In this document: in pieces, positions 6,653 to 13,287 of the stretch
Position numbering within the stretch: position 1 is the first letter of the stretch
How the letters are laid out: the number at the start of each line of letters is the position of its first letter
Virus record (IMG/VR): IMGVR_UViG_3300019880_000035
Location: 1 to 24,729 of that record
Direction: 5' to 3' (one strand)
Source of the DNA: a virus
Length of the DNA: 24,729 nucleotides
Notes under the pieces: model-generated
Seen by the model: only the letters and a program-made list of their open reading frames with translations
The model's database searches: none
Told to the model about the DNA's origin: nothing
Position numbers and translations under genes: made by a program

Positions 6653-6848
6653 ACTTCTTGGTTTCCTTCTCCACTTCGCGGGGATCAGCCGGAAGAACCT
6701 TTTCGGGTTCCTCTGCAAACTGATTAATCAGCGAATGTGGAGTATTCGGCGGAAAGGTCGCGGCGTGTTTTGCATTTTTTAACTGTTCGTCAGTTAAATT
6801 CTGCGGAAGAGCGGCGTCGTCGGTTTCAGTCGCGGTGGCTTTAGTCAT
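6630..6848 (-). CDS. Isolated minus-strand protein, unrecognised
   Basis: 72 residues, ATG at 6848 reading leftward to a TAG at 6630. The product is hydrophilic, Ala/Thr-rich at first (ATATETDDAAL), has a likely helical centre (DEQLKNAKHAA, PHSLINQF) and ends in a charged Lys/Glu tail. It has higher GC than its neighbours and no Shine-Dalgarno site. Because it has its own terminator and a candidate promoter, I judge it a real single-gene unit inside an opposing operon, perhaps a later acquisition. A structural-protein-like tail (chaperone or virion moron) is possible; nothing proves it. Confidence 0.65.
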   Translation of the reverse strand: MTKATATETDDAALPQNLTDEQLKNAKHAATFPPNTPHSLINQFAEEPEKVLPADPREVEKETKKSKKGEDA

Positions 6849-6854
6849 AGCTGA

Positions 6855-6884
6855 AGCATACCCGCTGTCAAGTGTCGCTGTCCA
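6855..6884 (-). promoter_or_regulatory. Candidate promoter of the minus-strand gene
   Basis: On the minus strand TGGACA (6884-6879) and TATGCT (6860-6855) are 18 bases apart. The -10 box ends six bases before the ATG, which would give a leaderless mRNA, in line with the absence of a ribosome site. A perfect TTGACA also lies at 6871-6866, but its matching -10 box would overlap the start codon. Confidence 0.4.
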
Positions 6885-6906
6885 CCCACATTTGCAGGAG
6901 ATTCCA

Positions 6907-7269
6907 ATGGATATCGAAATTCAAACACATAGAATCAAAACATCGCAGCCTCGCGTATTTTTTATGATGGATGGCCCATATATTGATGGCGTTCCAGAAG
7001 AAGAAAGAATTAAAGATGAATTACTTCAAGAGGCATGTGACGTATTTAACAACACATTAGCAACGATTTACGGAAAGCCAGCCGAAGATTCATGGGCAGG
7101 AAAGTATTACTGGCCCGACTGGATGGATCAGGAACATAAATTAGCATATGCATTAGCATTAACCAATTTTAGAACTTTCATGCGTCACCTTGCAGCGGAA
7201 GCATATGCGCTTCACGTTGATCGAAATAAAGACAAGAAAGATGATGCAATAAAAACTGAAACTCCATGA
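6907..7269 (+). CDS. Unrecognised protein
   Basis: 120 residues from ATG 6907 with AGGAG nine bases upstream; the frame is open further upstream but only the ATG has this site. The protein is acidic and helical, with a central aromatic segment (WAGKYYWPDWMDQEHK) and a long C-terminal helix (AYALALTNFRTFMRHLAAEAYAL). The tail is charged. It ends by overlapping the next ATG. There is no cysteine pair or membrane segment, and I recognise no family. Confidence 0.75.
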   Translation: MDIEIQTHRIKTSQPRVFFMMDGPYIDGVPEEERIKDELLQEACDVFNNTLATIYGKPAEDSWAGKYYWPDWMDQEHKLAYALALTNFRTFMRHLAAEAYALHVDRNKDKKDDAIKTETP

Positions 7270-7643
7270 CCTTAGAGAAGGGCGCAAATCAAACATTTAC
7301 TGGTAAGTTAGTTCGTGAAAAGATTCTTGCCATTATCAGGCGTGAAGAAATGACTGGACACTTTCTTTCTATTAGAGAAATTGGAGAAGCAGTCGGACTT
7401 CATTCCTCTTCAACTGTTTGGAATCACGTAACTCGATTAAGACGCGAAGGAAAAATAACAACTTCTCGCCTTGGACACTCACGATCAATTAGATACGTTA
7501 AAATGGTTCACGAAGTTTGTGGATGTTGTAATGGAAGTGGCTTTGCTTCTAATAGATTCCAAGGAATAATGGAACCCGACATTCCCGGTACAGAATTAAT
7601 AGGTGATAAAAGATCGCCAGAGGAAACTTCATTTGGGCACTGA
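7266..7643 (+). CDS. LexA-type winged-helix protein with DnaJ-like zinc motif
   Basis: 125 residues, ATGA-coupled start. Residues 15-65 match the LexA DNA-binding domain: REKILAIIRREEMTGHFLSIREIGEAVGLHSSSTVWNH is split by a hairpin-prone glycine and has the SIREIGEAVG helix plus the STVWNHVTRL recognition helix. The peptidase part of LexA (Ala-Gly cleavage site, Ser-Lys dyad) is absent. Instead C85-G-C-C88-N-G-S-G forms one DnaJ-type CxxCxGxG motif. It probably binds operator DNA, perhaps host SOS boxes or phage promoters, without being cleaved by RecA. The HD hydrolase gene overlaps its end. The family call is firm; the target is unknown. Confidence 0.8.
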   Translation: MTLEKGANQTFTGKLVREKILAIIRREEMTGHFLSIREIGEAVGLHSSSTVWNHVTRLRREGKITTSRLGHSRSIRYVKMVHEVCGCCNGSGFASNRFQGIMEPDIPGTELIGDKRSPEETSFGH

Positions 7644-8301
7644 GAAATTTGATATTGAAGCGTTTCGACTGGCACATAAAAACTGGCTTAAAGCCATGGA
7701 AAAAGCAGGCGTAAGTATATCTAGTCCTGTAGTGCCGGGAATGTATATAGGTGGAGTCAGAGTTGCTGACGTTACAAAGGTAGAAATGGAAAGAAAAATG
7801 CCAAAAACTCAATTTGCTTCTGATTTTAGGATGCCAATATCATCTAAAAATATGACACTGGAATCTGCTATTGCACTTGCTGCAAATGCGCATCGTGGAC
7901 AAAAAGATTTAGCAGGAGAACCTTATATTCTCCACCCGTTAAGGGTAATGTCTAAGTTTAAGACATACGAAGCAAGAATGACCGCAGTTTTACATGACGT
8001 AGTTGAAGATACTGAATGGACAATTGAGAGTCTAATGAGGGCAAATGTTCCGAGTAGCGTTATACACGCAGTCGGCTCACTTACTCGCAATAAGGCAATT
8101 GGAGAACTCTATATGGATTATATTCGCAGAGTTTGTACCAATTATTATGCAGTTCATATCAAGATTGAAGATTTAAGGGATAATTTAGATATGAACAGAC
8201 TTTCACCAGAAGGCGTTATGAAATATAAAGGTTTATTTAAGAGAGAACAAAAGGCATTGGACTATTGTTTAACAAATTCCCACTACAACGGTGTGCTATA
8301 G
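7633..8301 (+). CDS. HD-domain (p)ppGpp hydrolase-like protein
   Basis: 222 residues from TTG 7633, chosen for the AGAGGAAA ahead of it; GTG 7603 is possible without such a site. The HD fold of RelA/SpoT and small alarmone hydrolases is clear from residue 74 on: AHRGQ with H87, YILHPLRV with H101, LHDVVEDT with H121-D122 and E125-D126, and KIEDLRDN with D180. All metal ligands and the E-D pair needed for (p)ppGpp 3'-pyrophosphohydrolysis are present; no synthetase domain follows. It could lower host alarmone during infection, or act on another nucleotide. The gene lies after a LexA-like gene and before a GC-rich gene-free island. Confidence 0.88.
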   Translation: MGTEKFDIEAFRLAHKNWLKAMEKAGVSISSPVVPGMYIGGVRVADVTKVEMERKMPKTQFASDFRMPISSKNMTLESAIALAANAHRGQKDLAGEPYILHPLRVMSKFKTYEARMTAVLHDVVEDTEWTIESLMRANVPSSVIHAVGSLTRNKAIGELYMDYIRRVCTNYYAVHIKIEDLRDNLDMNRLSPEGVMKYKGLFKREQKALDYCLTNSHYNGVL

Positions 8302-8302
8302 T
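8294..8302 (+). promoter_or_regulatory. Extended -10 promoter
   Basis: TGC followed by TATAGT (8297-8302) fits an extended -10 element at the 3' end of the hydrolase gene. No good -35 box is seen at the usual distance. A start near 8308 would transcribe the GC-rich island and end at the terminator at 8476-8520, or read on into the recombination genes. Confidence 0.4.
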
Positions 8303-8413
8303 GGTCTTGTTTCTCTCCGTTTGGCGTGGGGGGCGGGTAGCTTTGGGTGGCTTCGGCCAGACCCGCCCCCTCAACCTCACCAGATGCCCCAAGATCGACC
8401 CTAGGCGCACCCC

Positions 8414-8443
8414 TTGACAAAGCCTCCCCGCCCGGTGTACGGT
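8414..8443 (+). promoter_or_regulatory. Candidate internal promoter (TTGACA, 18 bp, TACGGT)
   Basis: A perfect TTGACA (8414-8419) is followed at 18 bases by TACGGT (8438-8443), which fits the looser TAnnnT -10 box of actinobacteria but only three of six bases of TATAAT. It lies inside the GC-rich island and would make a short transcript of about 75 bases ending at the terminator. Confidence 0.35.
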
Positions 8444-8475
8444 CGCCGTGGCGCTCCCTGTGCCGTCGTCCTCTT

Positions 8476-8520
8476 GAGGGAATTGGATACGCGAAATATT
8501 CATCCAATTCCCTCTTATTT
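8476..8520 (+). terminator. Strong intrinsic terminator just before the ERF gene
   Basis: GAGGGAATTGGAT (8476-8488) and ATCCAATTCCCTC (8502-8514) form a perfect 13-bp stem around a 13-base loop, followed by TTATTTATTCTT. The ribosome site of the next gene (AGGAG) starts only a few bases further on. Transcripts for the ERF gene must therefore read through it, as there is no room for another promoter downstream. Confidence 0.85.
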
Positions 8521-8540
8521 ATTCTTAGGAGAAGAAACAC

Positions 8541-9503
8541 TTGCCAGATACTAAACCCAATTTATATCAAAAAATTGCCCAAATAACAGAGGCAATTGGA
8601 ATCATCGGAAAGGATGCCAATGCTCCGCAACAGATGGGCGGTTACGCATTCACTTCTCATGGCATGGTCATTGGACACTTACGCCATGAATTAACTTCAC
8701 GAAACGTTGTGATTCGTCCTAGTGGCGAGGAACTTCTACGCTTTGAAGTTACCGAAAAGAAAACAACTGTCATGCAAGGCAATGTACCAGTTGAAAAAGT
8801 TTCCTTTACATATCATTCAGTTATCAAGTATCGATTCACCGTAATCGATGGTGACGATCCCTCAGTTTTCTTTGATGATTTTTGGATCGGAGAAGGAATG
8901 GACAACGGTGATAAGGGAATTCAGAAAGCTGGAACTTCAGCAGAAAAGTATTACCTTATGAAGTTGTTTAAGATGGGCGACAAGGATGATCCCGATGGTA
9001 TTGATACTGACGGAACGACTCGTACTGAAAGTCAATCAGCAACCTTAACAAAGCCAGCCGCAGCAAAACCGCCAACTCCATACGTTCCACCATCGCCACC
9101 AACTACAGCGAGCGCGCCGCCAGAACCGAAGAATCAACTTGAACAATTGGTTCTGGATGCGGGATTGAATGGCGCAAAGCCTGATCCCGACCAGAAAGAT
9201 GTTTCACCTGAAACATATAAGAATCAAATCGAAGCATTAGTTTGGTTCGGTGAGCAATTACCATCCTCAATGGGATGGTTCCGTGGAAAGATCGTTCCAA
9301 TGGTTTCTTTGTGGGAGACTCGTTCAAAAGCCGGGAAACTTACGGCTGAAAACGGACTTAACTCTCCCTCTGGTATTGATTGGATTTTCGATCAATTAAA
9401 AGCAGCACACGTTACGAATTGTGGTAGTGCAAATTGCGAACACTTGACGGCTGCAAAGATTGCAGTTTTAGTGGGTGGCCGCATTGTTGATCCGGCGAAA
9501 TGA
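8541..9503 (+). CDS. erf: ERF-family single-strand annealing protein
   Basis: 320 residues from TTG 8541, with TTAGGAGAAG ahead of it. The N-terminal half fits the ERF superfamily: NLYQKIAQI at 7-15, the KD...GGYAFTSH segment, and the hallmark GEGMDNGDKGIQKAGTSAEK at 117-136 followed by YYLMKLFKMG and the acidic KDDPDG. These proteins coat single-stranded DNA and anneal complementary strands in phage recombination. Residues 170-200 form a Pro/Ala-rich linker, followed by a C-terminal domain of unknown role. The Cas4-like nuclease encoded downstream is the natural partner. The gene sits right behind a strong terminator, so its level may depend on read-through. Confidence 0.9.
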   Translation: MPDTKPNLYQKIAQITEAIGIIGKDANAPQQMGGYAFTSHGMVIGHLRHELTSRNVVIRPSGEELLRFEVTEKKTTVMQGNVPVEKVSFTYHSVIKYRFTVIDGDDPSVFFDDFWIGEGMDNGDKGIQKAGTSAEKYYLMKLFKMGDKDDPDGIDTDGTTRTESQSATLTKPAAAKPPTPYVPPSPPTTASAPPEPKNQLEQLVLDAGLNGAKPDPDQKDVSPETYKNQIEALVWFGEQLPSSMGWFRGKIVPMVSLWETRSKAGKLTAENGLNSPSGIDWIFDQLKAAHVTNCGSANCEHLTAAKIAVLVGGRIVDPAK

Positions 9504-9898
9504 AAATTGATTATTACACCGAGCCAGTCGAAGAATACCAGAAAGGCTTAACTGAATCAAATAACACACAAGAACTTCTTACGCATATTAAGAAGTTTCA
9601 AAAGGTAGCAAATGACGCTTATCTTAAAGTAGGACAAGTTTATTTTAACTTTGATGAATTTAAGGAAGGTCTTTTAAAGGAACGCAACAAAGAATATGCT
9701 GGTGATGAATACGCCGCCAAATATGGTGATGTTATATTCCCAATGGTGATGTTTCAAGCGATGTTAGTTGCTTCACAATTCATGGTTCCTTGGGGACTTG
9801 CCTATATACGACTAAAGGATGTGGGTCGCGTTAAAGAAACTCGTGGTATTGCACATTGGATTCCACCATCGGAGGAAGATATTGCTGAAGAACTTTGA
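9500..9898 (+). CDS. Unrecognised protein in the recombination cluster
   Basis: 132 residues, ATGA-coupled to the ERF gene. It is mostly helical and charged. A central segment, FPMVMFQAMLVASQFMVPWG, is hydrophobic but followed directly by LAYIRLKDVGRV and does not look like a simple membrane helix. I loosely associate this 'VPWGxAYIR' pattern with small actinobacteriophage proteins of unknown role. The position between ERF and nuclease genes suggests a DNA-metabolism role, but that is inference. Confidence 0.7.
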   Translation: MKIDYYTEPVEEYQKGLTESNNTQELLTHIKKFQKVANDAYLKVGQVYFNFDEFKEGLLKERNKEYAGDEYAAKYGDVIFPMVMFQAMLVASQFMVPWGLAYIRLKDVGRVKETRGIAHWIPPSEEDIAEEL

Positions 9899-10049
9899 TG
9901 ACGCTACAAAACAATGTTGTTGGGTAGAAAAAGAAAAGCGATGCGAGAACAAGCCGGCCTCGGGAAGCGAGAAATTATCAGCTTGTACTGAACACTTAGA
10001 AATGCATCGAAAATTGACCACCGCGCCGGGAGAGGAAGATGCGAAATGA
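9882..10049 (+). CDS. Small zinc-binding peptide
   Basis: 55 residues from TTG 9882, which has the near-perfect site GGAGGAAG at 9871-9878. It overlaps the upstream gene by 17 bases in another frame. Cysteines and a histidine are spaced as in a small zinc finger: C12 or C13, C21, C35 and H38 (RCENKPASGS, ACTEHLEMH). This resembles the 'RCxN...GSxxCxxH' peptides seen in many phages and bacteria. Likely a compact metal-stabilised binder of DNA or protein. The end overlaps the next ATG. Confidence 0.7.
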   Translation: MLKNFDDATKQCCWVEKEKRCENKPASGSEKLSACTEHLEMHRKLTTAPGEEDAK

Positions 10050-10354
10050 AATTCCTAGTCATAGGTTTATTTCTTATATTAGGATTTTTCATAGGGTTAG
10101 CGTTTTGGGATGAAGTTTTCTCACCGCCAGATGGACATACAGAGTTTCAGGTTCAATCTATTACCTCAGATCGTCAAGGACTAGAAACGTTACATTACAT
10201 TTCAACAACCGACGGCAGAGTTTTTAGATTTGACAGAAAAAAAGTAGAATGGATTAGAGTTAAAATTAATTGCACTTATTCCGCTGATGAATTTCTACAC
10301 ATTGACACCATTCCCGTTATCACCAACGTCAAAGAAATAGGTTGTGTGGGTTGA
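10046..10354 (+). CDS. Small membrane-anchored protein
   Basis: 102 residues, ATGA-coupled, with GAGAGGAAG ahead. Residues 3-20 (FLVIGLFLILGFFIGLAF) form a single hydrophobic segment after a lysine, so the protein is probably anchored in the inner membrane with the rest outside, or is a cleaved signal peptide without a clear cleavage site. The soluble part is beta-rich. It has two cysteines (CTY and GCVG near the end). It lies between recombination genes, where its role is not obvious. Confidence 0.7.
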   Translation: MKFLVIGLFLILGFFIGLAFWDEVFSPPDGHTEFQVQSITSDRQGLETLHYISTTDGRVFRFDRKKVEWIRVKINCTYSADEFLHIDTIPVITNVKEIGCVG

Positions 10355-11544
10355 CGCTCAGAACAGAAGAACAACAACTACGAATTAGAAAGAATGAGGA
10401 ACCGGGGTTCTTTCCTCTTTCATATTCCCGAGCTAAAACATATGACGATTGCGCGCTGAGATACAAATACGAGAACATCGATAAACTAGGAAGAATATCG
10501 GGTGACGCGGCGGACTTGGGTAGTGCTGCCCATGTTTTCCAAGAAGTTATGTTTACCGATGGAATTGAGGCGGCTAATGCAGCGGCTAGGGCAATGGTTC
10601 CACTTGCAAAGTCTGTGGAGTGGATGAATGCCAAAACAATTATCGAATCAATTGTAATAAAGAAAGACAATCTCTTCGGTGCAGAACTTAGGATGCATTG
10701 GGAGTTTCCTGTAGAACATACCGGGTTTGATGTAGACCATGACGGATCAAGGGAAACGATAATAGTTCAAGTCGAAGCAAAGATCGACCAACTCTTTGTA
10801 TATCACGAAGAAAATACAATAGAGATAATCGATGGAAAGTCAGGATCGCAGGTTCCCAACGAAAAAGAACTTCAGGCTGATTCACAAGGAAAGCTTTATG
10901 CGGTTGTTGTAATCGAAAATCTAGGCGACCTTGGAATAAAGAAAGTTAAATTTACTCAGGCTCAATGGAAGTACGGGCGATTAATAACTGTAGAGTTTAG
11001 CATTGAGGAACTGGAAGAGTTCAAACACACATTTATGGCTAAAGCAGCCAAGATAATTAACGATCAAGAGTTTGAACCTCAACCCGACACTCATTGTCAT
11101 TGGTGTCCGTTTGTTTTAAATTGTAATGCGGCGCAAAGAATGTTGCCGCAGATGGTAGAGATAGCTGGTCTTAAACTGCCGCCAGTCATTACAACAGATG
11201 AAGAGGCAGAGCAAATTGCTAAGGGAGTTCTACATCTAGAGGAAATTGCAAAACGGTACAGGGCGGCAATTCGTGGGTATACAAAAGAAACTCATAAAAA
11301 TGTTCGTGTTGGAGAAAAAGGTGGATGGGGTTGGTTCAAACGATCAACTCTAAAGATAGGTGATCTTAGTTTATTGTTGGAAACAGCGAGTGCAATGGGC
11401 ATAAAACTAGACGCTTATCTTTCTTTCAATAATAAAGTAGGAAAGACTTTGGTTAAAGACCATCCCGATCTTATGGAGGGATTGGTCGAAGAACAATATC
11501 CATTCTTTGATTACAAAGCGAATACTGAAAAGGATGATGACTAA
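10351..11544 (+). CDS. Cas4/RecB-like PD-(D/E)XK exonuclease with Fe-S site
   Basis: 397 residues from TTG 10351, in a TTGA overlap with the upstream stop; another in-frame TTG lies nine bases earlier. Order of motifs: LSYSRAKTYDDC (C34), GSAAHVF (H61), VEAKIDQ (D146), the nuclease core EIIDGKSG (D161, K163), QxxxY (Q179, Y183), and a late cluster CHWCPFVLNC (C249, C252, C258). C34 and the last three cysteines are placed as in the iron-sulfur cluster of Cas4 and AddB. This is likely a 5' single-strand exonuclease that prepares ends for the ERF protein. No helicase domain is present. The C-terminal 120 residues are unassigned. Confidence 0.88.
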   Translation: MTLRTEEQQLRIRKNEEPGFFPLSYSRAKTYDDCALRYKYENIDKLGRISGDAADLGSAAHVFQEVMFTDGIEAANAAARAMVPLAKSVEWMNAKTIIESIVIKKDNLFGAELRMHWEFPVEHTGFDVDHDGSRETIIVQVEAKIDQLFVYHEENTIEIIDGKSGSQVPNEKELQADSQGKLYAVVVIENLGDLGIKKVKFTQAQWKYGRLITVEFSIEELEEFKHTFMAKAAKIINDQEFEPQPDTHCHWCPFVLNCNAAQRMLPQMVEIAGLKLPPVITTDEEAEQIAKGVLHLEEIAKRYRAAIRGYTKETHKNVRVGEKGGWGWFKRSTLKIGDLSLLLETASAMGIKLDAYLSFNNKVGKTLVKDHPDLMEGLVEEQYPFFDYKANTEKDDD

Positions 11545-11700
11545 ATGGTAACAAAGGAACAGGCTGAAGTTATGTGGTATAAGGCACAGGCAATTGCTCA
11601 ATTAATCTATGCCGGTTATACACATGAATCCGTACGTGATGCAGTCAACAATAATAACCTTTCTATACTAGAAAAGGCTGAATCAGGAGAGAAAAAGTAA
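11545..11700 (+). CDS. Small unrecognised protein
   Basis: 51 residues, starting directly after the nuclease stop (TAA then ATG 11545) and ending in a TAATG overlap with the next gene. It is a helical, Ala/Gln-rich sequence (VMWYKAQAIAQLIYAGYTHESVRDAV) with no cysteines. The pattern AGYTHESVRDAVNNNNLS resembles short phage proteins predicted to bind the portal or capsid, but I cannot support such a role. Function unknown. Confidence 0.65.
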   Translation: MVTKEQAEVMWYKAQAIAQLIYAGYTHESVRDAVNNNNLSILEKAESGEKK

Positions 11701-12011
11701 TGGGTCTTACGTTTGTTAAAGAAGTTCCGGCGCAGGTTAAAACTACAAAAGGTCGATCTGCAAGGATTGTCGAGCAGTTAAAGAAGAATCCCGGTGAGTG
11801 GGCTGTTGCGTATCGAATGGCTTCACGGAGCCTTGCAACGAGTCGTGCAAGTGCGTTGCGTAAGTTAGGTGCGGAAGTTACAACTCGCACAGAAAGTGGT
11901 CGCATTTTTGTTTACGCAAGATTTGTTGGCGCAGTAAAAGCAAAGCGTGTTGGTCGCGCACAGGGAGTTAAGAGGACTCGCAAGAAGGTCGCAGTCGAAG
12001 TTAGTCAGTAA
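11700..12011 (+). CDS. Basic, winged-helix-like protein
   Basis: 103 residues, TAATG start and TAATG end. The central part (ARIVEQLKKNPGEWAVAYR, then SRASALRKLGAEVTTRTESG, then RIFVYARFVG) has the helix-helix-strand order of a small winged helix. The C-terminal 30 residues are rich in Lys and Arg (KAKRVGRAQGVKRTRKK). DNA binding is likely by composition and fold pattern, without a named family. The upstream gene encodes a nuclease; the next two encode membrane proteins. Confidence 0.7.
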   Translation: MGLTFVKEVPAQVKTTKGRSARIVEQLKKNPGEWAVAYRMASRSLATSRASALRKLGAEVTTRTESGRIFVYARFVGAVKAKRVGRAQGVKRTRKKVAVEVSQ

Positions 12012-12166
12012 TGAAGTACGTAGATATAGGATTTATTTTATTCTGCGTAGGACTTTGCGTTCTGTTGTTGTTTTTAGGAATTTACTTTCTGATGGGATGG
12101 ACGTTCATCCACGATAAACTTCGGAAAGAAACAAAGGAAGATTTAGGAGAGAAACATGGAAAGTAG
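12011..12166 (+). CDS. Small membrane protein upstream of SPFH gene
   Basis: 51 residues from the TAATG junction at 12011. Residues 6-30 (IGFILFCVGLCVLLLFLGIYFLMGW, in two overlapping pieces) are strongly hydrophobic, so a single membrane span is likely; the C-terminal 20 residues are charged. The end overlaps the SPFH start by 11 bases, so the two are probably made together. A small partner of the SPFH protein is a reasonable inference. Confidence 0.7.
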   Translation: MKYVDIGFILFCVGLCVLLLFLGIYFLMGWTFIHDKLRKETKEDLGEKHGK

Positions 12167-12968
12167 CACTAAGTTTTTGTGGGGATGTGGAGGAATTATT
12201 GGCGCTGTAGTCATTGTCCTCTTTCTCATTCTCGCCTCGGGGTCGCAGGTGAATGCTGGAAACGTTGGGGTTCTTTCAAGTTTTGGAGCAATTGATCCAA
12301 AACAAGAACCACTAGCTCCCGGTTTTCATTTCATCCCCCCATTTGTCAATCATATTGAATCAGTTTCAATTCAGCCTCAGAATCACAAGTTTGCAAAGGT
12401 TGGGGCTGCCTCTAAAGAGTTGCAGAACGTGTTTGTAACTGGTGGTGTTAACTATCAGATTGATCCCGCACAAGCAGCGAAATTAGTGACTGCGGGTGGA
12501 GTTGAGGCAATTGTTTCTAAGGTCTTTGATCCTGCATTTCAGGACTATATCAAAGAGATTGTTCCTACTTATGCCGTTACAGATATTCTACCAAACAGAT
12601 CGCAAATTAGAGATGCAGTTAAACTTAAACTAGCAGACAAGGCGCTTGTGTATGGAATCATTGTTACTGATGTGTTCATTACACAGATTGACTTTGATCC
12701 AGATTTTACAGCAGCTATTGAAGCGAAACAGGTTGCGACACAGAAGTTAGAACAAGCAAAGATTGAAGCTCAAACCGCAGTTGCAAAAGCTGAAGGTGAT
12801 GCTAATGCAAAAATCGCACAGGCTGAGGGTGACGCCAAGGCTAACGCATTGCGCCAGAAAGGTTTGTCGCCACTACTTATTGAATGGCTTATCGTCAACG
12901 GTTGGGATGGACACTTGCCACAAGTTACTGGTGGTGCAAGTCCCTTTATTTCGATTGGACTGAAGTAA
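12156..12968 (+). CDS. SPFH/prohibitin-family membrane protein
   Basis: 270 residues from ATG 12156, preceded by TTTAGGAGAGAAAC. A short cytoplasmic start is followed by a membrane helix at about 10-29 (CGGIIGAVVIVLFLILASGS), then the SPFH (band 7) domain: GNVGVLSSFGAIDP, APGFHFIPPF, TGGVNYQID, and the coiled-coil arm with repeated AEGDA (KAEGDANAKIAQAEGDAKA). It ends GWDGHLPQVTGG, as prohibitins do. SPFH proteins form membrane rings or scaffolds and regulate FtsH-type proteases. The phage copy may shield phage proteins or reorganise the host membrane; inference only. Confidence 0.92.
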   Translation: MESSTKFLWGCGGIIGAVVIVLFLILASGSQVNAGNVGVLSSFGAIDPKQEPLAPGFHFIPPFVNHIESVSIQPQNHKFAKVGAASKELQNVFVTGGVNYQIDPAQAAKLVTAGGVEAIVSKVFDPAFQDYIKEIVPTYAVTDILPNRSQIRDAVKLKLADKALVYGIIVTDVFITQIDFDPDFTAAIEAKQVATQKLEQAKIEAQTAVAKAEGDANAKIAQAEGDAKANALRQKGLSPLLIEWLIVNGWDGHLPQVTGGASPFISIGLK

Positions 12969-12972
12969 ATCA

Positions 12973-13287
12973 ATGGAACCTAATCCAGTACAAATAGATC
13001 AAGCATTCGCAATGGTGAAGTTTATCACCACAAAGACTACAAAGTCTATAAAATTTAAGGATGCTTTGTATCTAGCTGGATTTAGTTTTCCATTAGAACA
13101 AAAGCTTCATTTAATTGAAAGAGTGATTAAATTAGGGAGAGCGGAGTCCGTGTATTCCGCTCTCTATTTTCGTGCAGAGTTTCAGGAGGCAGAGGTTCAA
13201 TATCACAAAGGCCCGATGCCTAAAAAAGATTCCTCATTTGCTTCCATTGGAGAGATTCTTACTCCCCCTAGTGGCGGGACGAGTTAA
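12973..13287 (+). CDS. Unrecognised protein with an internal hairpin
   Basis: 104 residues, start ATG 12973 four bases after the SPFH stop, without a good ribosome site. The N-terminal 60 residues are helical and polar (AFAMVKFITTKTTKSIKFKD, ALYLAGFSF); no motif is known. The last 54 bases overlap the 3' end of a minus-strand gene. A terminator-like hairpin at 13137-13164 lies within the frame, which is odd for a coding gene. It may still be real, since the frame stays open with normal composition through the hairpin. Confidence 0.6.
   Translation: MEPNPVQIDQAFAMVKFITTKTTKSIKFKDALYLAGFSFPLEQKLHLIERVIKLGRAESVYSALYFRAEFQEAEVQYHKGPMPKKDSSFASIGEILTPPSGGTS
13137..13164. terminator. Terminator-like hairpin between convergent genes
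   Basis: GAGAGCGGA (13137-13145) pairs with TCCGCTCTC (13156-13164) around a 10-base loop. On the + strand TATTTT follows, so it may end + transcripts inside the 12973-13287 frame. On the minus strand it lies 70 bases past the stop of the HTH gene, with a less T-rich tail. The most likely use is to separate the two opposing transcripts. Confidence 0.5.

Larger units (their letters stand above)
8308..8525 (+). ncRNA. GC-rich structured RNA or attenuator leader
   Basis: The 239 bases between 8301 and 8541 hold no gene and are far richer in G and C than everything around them. The main structure is a 10-bp stem GGGGGCGGGT (8329-8338) with ACCCGCCCCC (8361-8370), capped by TGGC-TTCG-GCCA (8348-8359). 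A small hairpin ACGG/CCGT lies at 8439-8449. The stretch ends in a terminator with a 13-bp stem. An AT-rich genome with one GC-rich, non-coding, terminator-ended block is typical of a structured RNA gene. An alternative is a leader that controls transcription into the ERF gene. I know no RNA family with this sequence. Confidence 0.45.

Noticed and set aside
6866-6871. TTGACA as the -35 box of the minus-strand gene at 6848
   Set aside because: The matching -10 (TATGAC, 16 bases on) overlaps the start codon, so the mRNA would lack the start. The TGGACA/TATGCT pair is a better fit.
8283-8540. Open minus-strand frames through the GC-rich island
   Set aside because: They are Arg/Gly/Pro-rich with no ribosome site and run through the terminator stem. 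Such frames arise by chance in GC-rich DNA.
10329-10670. 113-residue minus-strand frame opposite the nuclease start
   Set aside because: The + strand frame carries the conserved nuclease motifs; the minus frame has none.
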